The notes: generated by a model from the letters alone, not told the origin. Counted from the first letter of the stretch, positions 10,401 to 23,129 are shown. The stretch is 64,000 nt of DNA from Lolium rigidum (GCF_022539505.1 NC_061508.1:261522736-261586735), one strand, 5' to 3'. A program made the numbers and translations.

Positions 10401-12403
10401 GAAGAGGAGAAAGGGGTCGGTGCGACCGACCGAGCCCAAGTGTGGCTCGGGTTAGGGTTAACCGCTGGGCCACCCTGACAGGTGGGCCCAGGGGCATTTT
10501 TGCCATTTCACAATTTCCTTTAAAACCAGAAACTTTGAAATTAAATAGAAAATTGATAAGAGCTCTAAAAAAATAATTAAAAATATGAAAACTGATCAGC
10601 ATAAAATTCTCTACCTGAATAAAATATCAAAGGGAATTTTTGAAGACAACTAAGAATAAGTCTTAATTTGATGATTATAATAATCATTTAAATCACACCT
10701 TATATTTTCAATAATGGAAATAAGCCATAAATGCTTTTGGACTTTAAAAACACCTTGACAACATTTCAAGGTTGTATTCTACCCTAAACAGAGTATTCCT
10801 AAATTATTCTTAGTATTAACCTCTTACATGAAATGATAAGACATCGGAAGGGGGGAACAAACCCTAAAACTGGAATCATGCATAATTGCTTCTTTAACCA
10901 TTGCCCTTATCGGACAATGATGCTATTTTTCCAGAAACAGAGGACAAGGGTCAGTCCACACCATCCAACTGCAACACTTTGCGGTATTCGAGCAAGTTCA
11001 TCACTTGCTCATGTCATTCGAGTATTTTTACCAAATTACTTGCAAAGTATTATGTTTATCACTATTGCATAAAAACCAAAACCACTATTTTCATAACTAT
11101 GAATATGATTATGTGGTGGGCAATGGAACCATGGATTGTGTTGATATGGTGGAGGTTCCATTGCAAGGGTTTATATCCATCTAGGATTAAACAACAAATG
11201 TCGTCCAGTGATTCATGTGCCGTAATACCCGTGTTAACCATAAGATCCGGAGTGGGACAGAGTAGTCAAAAGTGTTTCCACCTCTCGTTCATCAACGGAT
11301 GCTCATTACTGGGTGCACATGATCTTGCGAGACATGATGCAGGGGTGGGAACCCGTAGAAGTCCCAACGGTAATGAGGTCTATGATGGGTTGCAACTGCC
11401 GGCGTAGGAATGTATGGTAGAGCCCTGCATTGACGTCGTGGTCGGGGTCCACCCTGAAATATATGGGAATAATGGGACCGGCGTGGACCCTGGGTCGGAG
11501 TTTGCAACAAAGGGTGGGTGTTCGAGGTAGCGGAGGAACATGATTGGCTAGACCTTATACCGGGCCTCACACCATAGGAAGTGTGGACGGGAAAGCTGCC
11601 CGGTTGGCACCAATGTTAAGATCTCTTATGGGTAAAGCAACACACCTCTGCAGAGTGTAAAGAACCGTGACCTGTCACTCCCTGTTCCGGGATATGGAAC
11701 TGTGAACGCGGCCGGAAAGGAGCTCCATGAAGTTCTAGTAAACCGGTGAAGGCTGACTGACATAGCTCTTTGGAATAAAAGCAACCTCTTGAAGAAATCT
11801 TTATCAAAACCTGCATTGGTATTAGACTTTCTAGTCTAATATCGTAGCTAGTGCATTAAACACCTCTTTTCTATAATGAACTTGTTGAGTACGCTCGTAC
11901 TCATCCCACTCTTAAATCCCCTGCTTAGATTGTCTGAACCGTCTGGAGGAGGACCACGACAACCCTGAAGGAGTCGCGATCATCGGCTATGAAGAACCAG
12001 ACCTCTCTGGAGGTATTGAAGGCGTAGACTATCTTATAGTCTACGGAACCGGGGAGGCTTCCGGAGGAGATCAAGTCTAGAATCACCGAGTAGTAGTAGT
12101 ATCCGAGCAGTGCGAACTCTTAGTACTTAGCTGCTCGATGGAATAAATGTATAACCTAGTTAAACTTCTATATTGTAAGCTAAGTTGGGTTCGCCTCGAA
12201 CCCAGGAGTATTCCTCTTAGGACCCAAGAGGAGCTCCGAGATGATATGTATATTATGCTTGTAATAATAAATGAATGAGTTATGGACCTGCTATGTTCTG
12301 TTGTACTACTCTGAGGGATGTAATATTTGCGGAATGGTACTTCGTGAATGTTATATCAACGACTGGCATACTACAACATGCAGTGGTATGCAGGGTCACC
12401 ACA
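7479..12403 (+). repeat. Tekay-1 5' LTR
   Basis: It begins TGTAATATCCCAGG and ends CACCACA, directly before the primer binding site. The stretch 7479-11415 is repeated at 26620-30559. It contains a short tandem duplication with TTAAGTTGCATGATTGAATTC near 7705-7756 and a GC-rich block about 9960-10440. The GC-rich open stretches in that block recur in the other LTR and are not host genes. Confidence 0.9.
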
Positions 12404-12405
12404 GT

Positions 12406-12417
12406 TGGTATCAGAGC
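12406..12417 (+). other. Tekay-1 primer binding site (initiator tRNA-Met type)
   Basis: TGGTATCAGAGC lies two bases after the 5' LTR end and is the standard complement to the 3' end of plant initiator tRNA-Met used to prime minus-strand DNA. Confidence 0.85.
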
Positions 12418-12619
12418 AAAAGCTTTGACCTTAGGTTGGAACCTAGTAAATGGGACGAAACGTTAGGAGTCAAATAGGATTAGTAAAGAATTCTCTAAAA
12501 ATATGGTGTATATTCACTTGAGAATAAAACAATCATATGTTTTAGTGCTATAATTCTTTATTATCACTATTATGATGCATTATTACTAATCTTATATTCT
12601 TTCTATTCTACAGCCTACT

Positions 12620-13597
12620 ATGGCAAGCTCACGCCCGGGACGAAACGTGAAAGTGAAGCCGTCAAACTTGAGTGAATACGACGGAGGACTCGCAGATATT
12701 CTTCGTGCCATGTTGCTTGAATTTGGGTGCGATCCCCAAATCCAAGTGATGAAATACTGGTACTATGATGGACCAGTATTGGCAAAGTGTAGGGTAGGGC
12801 TAAGACTTCCCGAATCCTTGGGAATGAGCGTAGTAATGCCAGCAGGTGAGGCTAGGACTATCAACACAGCCTACCATATAGCCATTATGAGAGCCATAAC
12901 TGATATCCGGGAGCATAAGACGAAAGAGCTTATGGGTTCCGAATTCACACACATTCCTCATATGGAGGAGGAAGATGACCCTATGCTTAACCACTTCGAG
13001 TTTGCAAAACGCAAACCAGCAGAAGCCGCTAAGTATATGGATAACAGCCGCAACCTACTGTCATTGTTATATCAGCTGAACCGTCATCTGACGGGAGCAA
13101 TTGATACAATGCTAGAGGAGTTTACTGAGCCGAAGGAGGAGACCAAGGAGAGTGCACCTATGGAGAATGAGGTTCACACACCAGTTTATTCAGCTGGTGA
13201 TTACATTAGCATTGATCATCCTGAACAACAAACCACACCCATAACACCTAGGTATTTTCCTAGTAGTTCCCATGGAGGATATGAGGGTGGAGAGGAATCC
13301 GGAAACAATCAGCGTTCCGTGACTCCTATAGAAAACTCCACGGGTTGGCGTTGGGGATCTGATACTGGAACCCACAGTGGTTCAGTTAGATATGACGGGG
13401 AGATGAATGAGGACGCCACGACCCAGAACCAGAGTTATCCGTGGAATGGGGAAGAGCATGGAGGGTATCCGATACAGCTTGAGTCGGATACAAATGTTGG
13501 AAATACCTATGGTGGAGTCACAGGGGAGTACACCCGATGGGTGGACTATGATGCACTGAATGATCAGTTCGTGAACACTGATTTCTCCCCGGGATAA
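12620..13597 (+). CDS. Accessory ORF upstream of gag in Tekay-1 (5' part)
   Basis: A 325-residue open frame begins at ATG shortly after the primer site, where Gag would normally start, but it carries no gag or zinc-knuckle motif. The N-terminal half (about 15-165) looks like a compact domain with LGMSVVMPAGEARTINTAY, HIAIMRAITDIREH and FTHIPHMEEEDDPM. The C-terminal half is low-complexity and rich in G, S, E, T and Y. The Tekay-2 ORF at 38335 shows the same layout (a repeated pattern of an A..A hydrophobic helix, then F..P, then PM), so I infer a conserved accessory domain. The frame stops at TAA 13595-13597 but stays open beyond it to the Athila-1 insertion at 13659, then on after 21739 to a stop near 21823. 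Function unknown. Confidence 0.6.
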   Translation: MASSRPGRNVKVKPSNLSEYDGGLADILRAMLLEFGCDPQIQVMKYWYYDGPVLAKCRVGLRLPESLGMSVVMPAGEARTINTAYHIAIMRAITDIREHKTKELMGSEFTHIPHMEEEDDPMLNHFEFAKRKPAEAAKYMDNSRNLLSLLYQLNRHLTGAIDTMLEEFTEPKEETKESAPMENEVHTPVYSAGDYISIDHPEQQTTPITPRYFPSSSHGGYEGGEESGNNQRSVTPIENSTGWRWGSDTGTHSGSVRYDGEMNEDATTQNQSYPWNGEEHGGYPIQLESDTNVGNTYGGVTGEYTRWVDYDALNDQFVNTDFSPG

Positions 13598-13653
13598 TCA
13601 TCTGATTCCGACTACCAGCCAACGGGGAGACCTTATGTTCCAGGTTTTGTCAG

Positions 13654-13658
13654 GAGGA
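13654..13658 (+). repeat. Athila-1 target-site duplication (left), GAGGA
   Basis: GAGGA immediately precedes the element and is repeated at 21734-21738 immediately after it. A 5-bp duplication is expected for Gypsy integration and fixes both element ends. Confidence 0.9.
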
Positions 13659-15248
13659 TGATGCGTGCAGTTGACACACGTCCGTTGGGAACCCCAAGAG
13701 GAAGGTGTGATGCAGACAGTAGCAAGTTTTCCCTTAGAAAGAAACCAAGGTTCATCGAACCAGGAGGAGCCAAGAAGCACGTTGAAGGTTGATGGTGGCG
13801 GAATGTAATGCGGCGCAACACCAGGGATTCCGGCGCCAACGTGGAACCTGCACAACACAACCAAAGTACTTTGCCCCAACGAAATAGTGAGGTTGTCAAT
13901 CTCACCGGCTTGTCGTAACAAAGGGTTAACCGTATTGTGTGGAAGATGATTGTTTGCGAGAAAACAATAAAACAAGTATTGCGATGAGATTGTATGCGAT
14001 GTAAAGAATAGGACCGGGGTCCACAGTTCACTAGAGGTGTCTCTCCCATAAGATAAAAGCATGTTGGGTGAACAAATTACGGTCGGGCAATTGACAAATA
14101 GAGAGGGCATAACAATGCACATACATGATATGATAAATATAGTGAGATTTAATTGGGCATTACGACAAAGTACATAGACCGCTATCCAGCATGCATCTAT
14201 GCCTAAAAAGTCCACCTTCAGGTTATCATCCGAACCCCTTCCGGTATTAAGTTGCAAAACAACAGACAATTGCATTAAGTATGGTGCGTAATGTAATCAA
14301 TAACTACATCCTTAGACATAGCATCAATGTTTTATCCCTAGTGGCAACAACACATCCACAACCTTAGAACTTTCCGTCACTCGTCCCAGATTTAATGGAG
14401 GCATGAACCCACTATCGAGCATAAATACTCCCTCTTGGAGTTAAGAGCAAAAACTTGGCCAGAGCCTCTACTAATAACGGAGAGCATGCAAGATCATAAA
14501 CAACACATAGGTAATAGATTGATAATTAACATAACATAGTATTCTCTATCCATCGGATCCCAACAAACACAACATATAGTATTACAGATAGATGATCTTG
14601 ATCATGTTAGGCAGCTCACAAGATCCAACAATGAAGCACAATGAGGAGAAGACAACCATCTAGCTACTGCTATGGACCCATAGTCCAGGGGTCTCACTCA
14701 TCACTCCGGAGGCGACCATGGCGGTGAAGAGTCCTCCGGGAGATGATTCCCCTCTCCAGCAGGGTGCCGGAGGTGATCTCCAGAATCCCCCGAGATAGGA
14801 TTGGCGGCGGCGGCGTCTCGATAAGGTTTTCCGTATCGTGGCTCTCGCATTGGGGGTTTCGCGACGGAGGCTTTAAGTAGGCGGAAGGGCAGGTCAGGAG
14901 GCGACGCGAGGGGCCCACACGACAGGGCCGCGCGGCCAGGAGGTGGGCCGCGCCGCCCTGGCGTGTCGCCGCCTCGTCGCCCCACTTCGTTACGTCTTCG
15001 GTCTTCTGGAAGCTTCGTGGCAAAATAGGACCCTGGGCGTTGATTTCGTCCAATTCCGAGAATATTTCTTTACTAGGATTTCGAAACCAAAAACAACAGA
15101 AAACAACGAATCGGCTCTTCGGCATCTCGTTAATAGGTTAGTGCCGGAAAATGCATAAATACGACATATAATGTGTATAAAACATGTAGATATCATCAAT
15201 AATGTAGCATGGAACATAAGAAATTATCGATACGTCGGAGACGTATCA
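13659..15248 (-). repeat. Athila-1 3' LTR (element orientation)
   Basis: The 1,590-bp LTR closely matches 20135-21733 and both Athila-2 LTRs. On the plus strand it begins TGATGCGTGCAGTTGAC and ends GGAGACGTATCA. GC-rich open stretches inside recur in all four LTRs and are not genes. The adjacent 15249-15265 (minus: AAGCTTGGGGATGC) is the polypurine-type tract. Confidence 0.9.
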
Positions 15249-17766
15249 GCATCCCCAAGCTTAGTTCGGCTCGTCCCGAGCAGGTAAACGATAACAAAGA
15301 TAATTTCTGGAGTGACATGCCATCATAACCTTGATCATACTATTGTAAGCATATGTAATGAATGCAGCGATCAAAACAATGGTAATGACATGAGTAAAAA
15401 AATGAATCATAAAGCAAAGACTTTTCATGAATAGTACTTGAAGACAAGCATCAATAAGTCTTGCATAAGAGTTAACTCATAAAGCAATAAATCAAAGTAA
15501 AGGTATTGAAGCAACACAAAGGAAGATTAAGTTTCAGCGAGTTGCTTTCAACTTATAACATGTATATCTCATGGATAATTGTCAACATAGAGTAATATAA
15601 CAAGTGCAATATGCAAGTATGTAGGAATCAATGCACAGTTCACACAAGTGTTTGTTTCTTGAGGTGGAGAGAAATAGGTGAACTGACTCAACATAAAAGT
15701 AAAAGAAAGGTCCTTCGCAGAGGAAAGCATCGATTGCTATATTTGTGCTAGAGCTTTTATTTTGAAAACATGAAACAATTTTGTCAACGGTAGTAATAAA
15801 GCATATGAGTTATGTAAATTATATCTTACAAGTTGCAAGCCTCATGCATAGAATACTAATAGTGCCCGCACCTTGTCCTAATTAGCTTGGACTACCGGAT
15901 CATCGCAATACACATGTTTTAACCAAGTGTCACAAAGGGCGCCTGTACAAAGGTCTAAGGAGAAAGCTCGCATTTTGGATTTCTCGCTTTTGATTATTCT
16001 CGACTTAGACATCCATACCGGGACAACATGGATAACAGATAATGGACTCCTCTTTAATGCATAAGCATGTGGCAACAATTAGTGTTCTCATATGAGATTG
16101 AGGATATATGTCCAAAACTGAAACTTCCACCATGAATCATGGCTTTAGTTAGCGGCCCAATGTTCTTCTCTAACAATATGCATGCTCCAACCATTAAGGT
16201 GGTAGATCTCTCTTACTTCGGACAAGACGGACATGCATAGCAACTCACATGATATTCAACAAAGGGTAGTTGATGGCGTCCCCGGAAACATGGTTATCGC
16301 ACAACAAGCAACTTAATAAGAGATAAAGTGCATAAGTACATATTCAATACCACAATAGTTTTTAGGCTATTTTGTCCCATGAGCTATATATTGTAAAGGC
16401 GAATGATGGAATTTTAAAGGTAGCACTCAAGCAATTTACTTTGGAATGGCGGAGAAATATCATGTAGTAGGTAGGTATGGTGGACACAAATGACATAGTG
16501 GTTGGCTCAAGGATTTTGGATGCATGAGAAGTATTCCCTCTCGATACAAGGTTTAGGCTAGCAAGGTTATTTGAAACAAACACAAGGATGAACCGGTGCA
16601 GCAAAACTCACATAAAAGACATATTGTAAACATTATAAGACTCTACACCGTCTTCCTTGTTGTTCAAAACTCAATACTAGATATTATCTAGACTTTAGAG
16701 AGACCAAATATGCAAACCAAATTAGCAAGCTCTAAGTGTTTCTTCATTAATGGGTGCAAAGTATATGATGCAAAAGCTTAAACATGAGCACAACAATTGC
16801 CAAGTATCAAATTATCCAAGACATTTTAGAATTACTACATGTAGCATTTCCCGATTCCAACCATATAACAATTTAACGAAGAAGATTCAACCTTCGCATT
16901 GAATATTATGAGTAAAGCCTAAGGACATATTCGTCCATATGCAACAGCGGAGCGTGTCTCTCTCCCACACAATGAATGCTAGGATCCATTTTATTCAAAC
17001 AAAAACAAAAATAAAAACAAACCGACGCTCCAAGCAAAGCACATAAGATGTGACGGAATAAAAATATAGTTTCAGGGAGGAACCTCGATAATGTTGTCGA
17101 TGAAGAAGGGGATGCCTTGGGCATCCCCAAGCTTAGACGCCTGAGTCTTCTTAAAATATGGAGGGGTGAACCACCGGGGCATCCCCAAGCTTAGAGCTTT
17201 CACTCTCCTTGATCATATTGCATCATACTCCTCTCTTGATCCTTGAAAACTTCCTCCACACCAAACTCAAAACAACTCATTAGAGGGTTAGTGTACAATA
17301 AAAATTAACATGTTCAGAGGTGACACAGACATTGCATAAAGCTACTGTACATTAATGGATCAAAGAAATTTATCCAACATAGCAAAAGAGGCAATGCGAA
17401 ATGAAAGGCAGAATCTGTCAAAACAGAACAGTCCGTAAAGATGGATTTTATTGAGGCACCAGACTTGCTCAAATGAAAATGCCCAAATTGAATGAAAGTT
17501 GCGTACATATCTGAGGATCACGTACGTAAATTGGCTTAATTTTCTGAGCTACCTACAGGGAGGCAGGTCGAAATTCGTGACAGCAAAGAAATCTGAAGAC
17601 TTTACTTGGCACAAAAAAACACAAAACTAAGATAAGGAGAGGTTGCTACAGTAGTAAACAACTTCCAAGACTCAAATATAAAACGAAAATACTGTAGTAA
17701 AAACATGGGTTGTCTCCCATAAGCGCTTTTCTTTAACGCCATTCAGCTAGGCGCAGAAAGTGTATA
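15249..17766 (-). other. Athila-1 non-coding 3' region with polypurine tract
   Basis: About 2.5 kb between the end of the protease frame and the 3' LTR has no open frame of interest. It is homologous to the corresponding part of Athila-2 (51839-56323), apart from the 1.9 kb insertion there. The phrase GCATCCCCAAGCTTAG recurs at the LTR edge and, in similar form, near 17120 and 17180. The recurrence may reflect duplicated polypurine-tract-like sequence. Confidence 0.65.
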
Positions 17767-19880
17767 TCAAGTATTATCGAGAGATGAAGCATCAACATTA
17801 TAATTTGTTCTAATAATAGAATCAAAAGGTAACTTAATTCTCTTTCTAGGGAAGTGTTCCATACCTTTCTTGAGAGGAAATTGATATTTAATATTACCTT
17901 CCTTCATATCAATAGTAGCACCAACGGTTCGAAGAAAAGGTCTTCCCAATATAATGGGGCAAGATGCATTGCATTCAATATCCAAGACAACAAAATCAAC
18001 GGGGACAAGGTTATTGTTAACCATAATATGAACATTATCAATTCTCCCCAAAGGTTTCTTTTTAGCATTATCAGCGAGATTAACATCCAAATAACAATTT
18101 TTCAATGGTGGCAAGTCAAGCATATCATAGACTTTCTTAGGCATAACAGAAATACTTGCACCAAGATCACATAAAGCATTACAATAAAAATCATTGACCC
18201 TCATTTTAATGATGGGCTCCCAACCATCTTCTAACTTCCTAGGAATAGAGGTTTCAAGTTTTAGTTTCTCTTCTCTAGCTTTTATGAGAGCATTTGTAAT
18301 ATGTTTTGTAAAGGCCAAATTTAGAGCACTAGCATTAGGACTCTTAGCAAGTTTTTGTAAGAACTTTATAACTTCAGAGATGTGACAATCATCAAAATCC
18401 AAACCATTACAATCTAAAGCAATGGGATCATTGTCCCCAAGGTTGGAAAAAATTTCAGCAGTTTTATCACAGGCAGTTTCAGCAGTTTTAGCAATTTCGG
18501 GCAATTTTGCGCGCTTTGCACTAGGAGTAGAAACATTGCCAACACCAATTATTTTACCATTAATAGTAGGAGGTGCAGCAACATGTGAGGAATCAACATT
18601 ACTTGTGGTGGTAATAGTCCAAACTTTAGCTACATTATTCTCTTTAGCTAGTTTTTCATTTTCTTCTCTATCCCACCTAGCACGCAATTCAGCCATTAAT
18701 CTTATATTCTCATTAATTCTAACTTGGATGGCATTTGCTGTAGTAACAATTTTATTTTCAATATCCCTATTAGGCATAACTTTCGATTTCAAAAGATCAA
18801 CATCAGAGGCAAGACTATCAACCTTAGAAGCGAGAATATCAATTTTATTGAGCTTTTCCTCAACAGATTTGTTAAAAGCAGTTTGTGTACTAATAAATTC
18901 TTTAAGCATAGCTTCAAGTCCAGGGGGTGTGTTCCTATTATTGTTTTAAGAATTCCCATAAGAATTAGCATAACCGTTACCATTATTATAAGGATATGGC
19001 CTATAGTTATTACTAGAATTGTTCCGATAAGCGTTGTTGTTGAAATTATTATTTTTAATGAAGTTCACATCAACATGTTCTTCTTGGGCAACCAATGAAG
19101 CTAACGGAACATTATTAGGATCAACATTAGTCCTATCATTAACAAGCATAGACATAATAGCATCAATCTTATCACTCAAGGAAGAGCTTTCTTCGACAGA
19201 ATTTACCTTCTTACCTTGTGGAGCTCTTTCCGTGTGCCATTCAGAGTAATTGATCATCATATTATCAAGGAGCTTTGTTGCTTCACCAAGAGTGATGGAC
19301 ATAAAGGTACCTCCAGCAGCTGAATCCAATAGGTTCCGCGAAGAAAAGTTCAGTCCCGCATAAAAGGTTTGGATGATCATCCAGTAGTCGATCCATGGGT
19401 TGGGCAATTTTTAACCAAAGATTTCATTCTTTCCCAAGCTTGAGCAACATGTTCATTATCTAATTGTTTAAAATTCATTATGCTACTTCTCAAAGATATA
19501 ATTTTAGCCGGGGGATAATATCTACCAATAAAAGCATCCTTGCATTTAGTCCATGAATCAATACTATTCTTAGGCAAAGATAGCAACCAATCTTTAGCTC
19601 TTCCTCTTAATGAGAAAGGAAACAATTTCAATTTAATAATATCACCATCTACATCCTTATACTTTTGCATTTCACATAGTTCAACAAAATTATTAAGATG
19701 GGCAGCAGCATCATCAGAACTAATTCCAGAAAATTGCTCTCTCATGACAAGATTTAGTAAAGCAGGTTTAATTTCAAAGAATTCTGCTGTAGTAGCAGGT
19801 GGAGCAATAGGTGTGCATAAGAAATCATTATTATTTGTGGTTGTGAATTCACACAACTTAGTATTTTCAGGGGTAGCCAT
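17767..19880 (-). pseudogene. Athila-1 gag and retropepsin, broken
   Basis: The frame starts at ATG (19878-19880; MATPENTKL). It carries the Athila gag core with LFPFSLRGRAKDWLLSLP and LRSSIMNFKQLDNEHVAQAW, a coiled region with an alternating lysine/leucine stretch, and a C-terminal aspartic protease-like domain (CDLGASISVMP, then CPIILGRPFLRTVGATIDM). It is interrupted by a frame change near 19385-19410 and by a TAA just upstream of 18946 (frame reads GNS-stop-NNNRNTPPG). The gag would form the particle and the protease would mature it. No pol follows. The last residues (VDASSLDNT) match the end of the otherwise different Athila-2 protein. Confidence 0.85.
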
Positions 19881-20105
19881 TTTAGCAGTAGTAAATAAAG
19901 CAAACTAGATAAAATAAATGCAAGTAAACTAATTTTTTTGTGTTTTTGATATAGTGTGCAAGACAGTAAATAAAGTAAAGCTAGCAACTAATTTTTTTGT
20001 GTTTTGATATAATGCAGCAAACAAAGTAGTAAATAAAATAAAGCAAGACAAAAACAAAGTAAAGAGATTGGATTGTGGAGACTCCCCTTGCAGCGTGTCT
20101 TGATC

Positions 20106-20123
20106 TCCCCGGCAACGGCGCCA
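20106..20123 (-). other. Athila-1 primer binding site (tRNA-Asp type)
   Basis: On the minus strand TGGCGCCGTTGCCGGGGA, complementary to the 3' end of plant tRNA-Asp, lies 11 bases inside the 5' LTR end. This is the usual primer of Athila and related Gypsy elements and confirms minus orientation. Confidence 0.85.
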
Positions 20124-20134
20124 TAAAACAGTCT

Positions 20135-21733
20135 TGATGCGTGCAGTTGACACACGTCCGTTGGGAACCCCAAGAGGAAGGTGTGATGCAGACAGTAGCA
20201 AGTTTTTCCCTCAGAAAGAAACCAAGGTTTATCGAACCAGGAGGAGCCAAGAAGCACGTTGAAGGTTGATGGTGGCGGAATGTAATGCGGTGCAACACCA
20301 GGGATTCCGGCGCCAACGTGGAACCTGCACAACACAACCAAAGTACTTTGCCCCAACGAAACAGATGAGGTTGTCAATCTCACCGGCTTGCTGTAACAAA
20401 GGGTTAACCGTATTGTGTGGAAGATGATTGTTTGCGAAAAACAGTAAAAACAAGTATTGCAAGTAGATTGTATGCGATGTAAAGAATAGGACCGGGGTCC
20501 ACAGTTCACTAGAGGTGTCTCTCCCATAAGATAAAAGCATGTTGGGTGAACAAATTACGGTCGGGCAATTGACAAATAGAGAGGGCATAACAATGCACAT
20601 AAATGATATGATAAATATAGTGAGATTTAATTGGGCATTACGACAAAGTACATAGACCGCTATCCAAGCATGCATCTATGCCTAAAAAGTCCACCTTCGA
20701 GGTTATCATCCGAACCCCTTCCAGTATTAAGTTGCAAAACAACGGACAATTGCATTAAGTATGGTGCGTAATGTAATCAATAACTACATCCTTAGACATA
20801 GCATCAATGTTTTATCCCTAGTGGCAACAAGCACATCCACAACCTTAGAACTTTCCGTCACTCGTCCCGGATTTAATGGAGGCATGAACCCACTATCGAG
20901 CATAAATACTCCCTCTTGGAGTTAAGAGCAAAAACTTGGCCGAGCCTCTACTAATAACGGAGAGCATGCAAGATCATAAACAACACATAGGTAATAGATT
21001 GATAATTAACATAACATAGTATTCTCTATCCATCGGATCCCGACAAACACAACATATAGTATTACGGATAGATGATCTTGATCATGTTAGGCAGCTCACA
21101 AGATCCAACAATGAAGCACAATGAGGAGAAGACAACCATCTAGCTACTGCTATGGACCCATAGTCCAGGGGTGAACTACTCACTCATCACTCCGGAGGCG
21201 ACCATGGCGGTGAAGAGTCCTCCGGGAGATGATTCCCCTCTCCGCAGGGTGCCGGAGGTGATCTCCAGAATCCCCCGAGATGGGATTGGCGGCGGCGGCG
21301 TCTCAGTAAGGTTTTCCGTATCGTGGCTCTCGGTACTGGGGGTTTCGCGACGGAGGCTTTAAGTAGGCGGAAGGGCAGGTCAGGAGGCGACACGAGGGGC
21401 CCACACGACAGGGCCGCGCGGCCAGGAGGTGGGCCGCGCCGCCCTGGCGTGTCGCCGCCTCGTCGCCCCACTTCGTTACGTCTTCGGTCTTCTGGAAGCT
21501 TCGTGGCAAAATAGGAACCTGGGCGTTGATTTCGTCCAATTCCGAGAATATTTCTTTACTAGGATTTCGAAACCAAAAACAGCAGAAAACAAGAATCGGC
21601 TCTTCGGCATCTCGTTAATAGGTTAGTGCCGGAAAATGCATAAATACGACATATAATGTGTATAAAACATGTAGATATCATCAATAATGTAGCATGGAAC
21701 ATAAGAAATTATCGATACGTCGGAGACGTATCA
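20135..21733 (-). repeat. Athila-1 5' LTR (element orientation)
   Basis: A 1,599-bp copy of the LTR at 13659-15248, differing by scattered substitutions and small indels. It ends against the GAGGA duplication at 21734-21738. Confidence 0.9.
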
Positions 21734-22086
21734 GAGGACTACACGTTCGACCGGATGGAAGCCTGGAATGTACCGGGAGTGTAGAACAGCTAGTGACCAC
21801 CAAGGGAGGCGAAACTACAATACATAAGTACCACATGTATTGTAGTATGTAATATTTTGTAGAAATTTGTACATATACTTTAATAAGTGAGTTTGCATAC
21901 TCACAACGTCACTGAGTATTGTAATAAGACCACTTATGTATGTATATACAGGGTATATGTTTTGTATGATTTGGATTTGCTTCTTGATTTCCATTGCGTG
22001 ACTAGTTCTGTGCACAAAGTTGAGCTCAGAAAACTTGCGCATGGAGTAACTATGAGTACCACTTTGTGTTGCAAAACTAGGGGGAA
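21734..22086 (+). other. Tekay-1 accessory ORF 3' remainder and gag leader
   Basis: After the second GAGGA copy the Tekay-1 sequence resumes. The accessory frame stays open to a TAA near 21823. A short spacer follows. An ATG at 22051 opens a 16-codon frame (MSTTLCCKTRGK) that meets the gag frame out of phase at about 22085, so the original gag start may have been here. Confidence 0.5.
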
Positions 22087-23129
22087 ATGTTGGGACCGGT
22101 AGGTGAGGAGAGTGAAGCACAGCGCATGGAGCGCGAAGCAAAGCAGAAGGAAGAGGCTGATGAAGCAGCCAGAAATCAGTTACCACCACCACCACCACCC
22201 ATGATGCAGCAGAACTTCCTCCAATACATGCAAATGTTGGAGGAAAGGCAACGTATAACATTGGAGCAGCAGAACAAGTTCTTCCAGGAGCTGCTGCAAC
22301 AGAACAGGGTGGAGAGACCCGAGAACCAGGGAGTCACTTTGTCTGACTTCCAGAACACTAAGCCTATATCGTCTTTCGCATACGCGCCCGAGCCTATGGA
22401 CGCGGAGGATTGGCTGATGGATACTGAGCGAAAGCTCAACACCGTTGGATGCAATGACCTGGAGAAGGTCAGATATGCAACACACTTGTTGTGTGGACCT
22501 GCCGCATCATGGTGGGACAATATCGTAGCCGTTTATCCGGCTGAGAAGGTATTTACCTGGGAGGAGTTTAAGAGGAAGTTCAGGGAATCCAATGTCCCCG
22601 AGAGCATAGTGGAACCGAAGCGTCGAGAATTTGAAAGTCTCGAGCGAAGGATAAAGCTATCCTGACTTATGTCAGGGAGTTTTCGAAGTTGTCTCGGTAT
22701 GCGGTTGAGGAGGTCAACACCGAGGACAAGAAGAAGAAGAGGTTCTTGCGGGGATTAAGTCCCCAGTTTAAGGTTCAACTCAGGATGATGAGAGCAGCTG
22801 AGTTCCAAGAGTTGGCGGATGCAGCCATCACTCTTGAAGATGACTTCAAGCAACTGCAGGATGAGAAGAGGAAGAAGGCCAAGTTTGAGCCTAAGAGGTT
22901 TGTCAGCAACAAGCCCAATACCAGCTTGAGTTTCAAGCCAAGGTACAACAACAACAGCTACTATAATAGCAGGAGGAACCAAGCGTTTCAGACTGCAAAT
23001 CAGATTGTGTGTTGTAGCTGTGGAGGTACGGGACATTTTTCCAAGGACTGCAAGAAGCCCAGGATAATCTGTTTCGGTTGTCGTGAGGAAGGACACATGC
23101 TTAGGGATTGCCCTAAGAATAAGAATAAA
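22051..23129 (+). pseudogene. Tekay-1 gag with two zinc knuckles, frameshifted
   Basis: The gag frame (from 22087, or originally 22051) carries a glutamine- and proline-rich N-terminus and the retrotransposon gag core (EPMDAEDWLMDTERKLN, LLCGPAASWWDN, FTWEEFKRKFRE). It breaks near 22645, where one base seems to be missing, and resumes in another frame as SRYAVEEVNTEDKKKKRFL. Two CCHC nucleocapsid knuckles follow: CCSCGGTGHFSKDC and CFGCREEGHMLRDC. A TGA at 23130-23132 then interrupts the same frame that continues into protease. Gag would package the element RNA. The frameshift and stop make this copy dead. Confidence 0.9.

Larger units (their letters stand above)
13659..21733 (-). mobile_element. 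Athila-1: Athila-lineage LTR retrotransposon, complete but gag-protease only
   Basis: An 8,075-bp element in minus orientation is inserted in the Tekay-1 accessory ORF. LTRs of about 1.6 kb (13659-15248 and 20135-21733) begin TGATACGTCTCCGACG when read on the minus strand. They flank a tRNA-Asp primer site, a leader, an Athila-type gag with retropepsin, and a long non-coding 3' region. Reverse transcriptase, RNase H, integrase and env are absent, so it must have moved with enzymes from another element. The GAGGA duplication on both sides shows a clean insertion, younger than Tekay-1. Confidence 0.9.

Noticed and set aside
10448..10462. Telomere-like TTAGGGTTA
   Set aside because: A single short match inside a retrotransposon LTR, repeated in its partner LTR; no array.
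9782..10602. Overlapping open frames on both strands in a GC-rich block
   Set aside because: The same block recurs in the other Tekay-1 LTR (28924-29744). Frames on both strands are low-complexity; it is LTR sequence.
14694..15125. Open frames of about 140 residues on the minus strand
   Set aside because: They recur with frame changes in all four Athila LTRs (also 21187-21539, 51287-51715, 58532-58966) and have no domain; they belong to the LTR.
20106..20123. tRNA-Asp-like sequence as a tRNA gene
   Set aside because: Only 18 bases complementary to a tRNA 3' end next to an LTR; it is a primer binding site. No tRNA or rRNA gene was found in the window.
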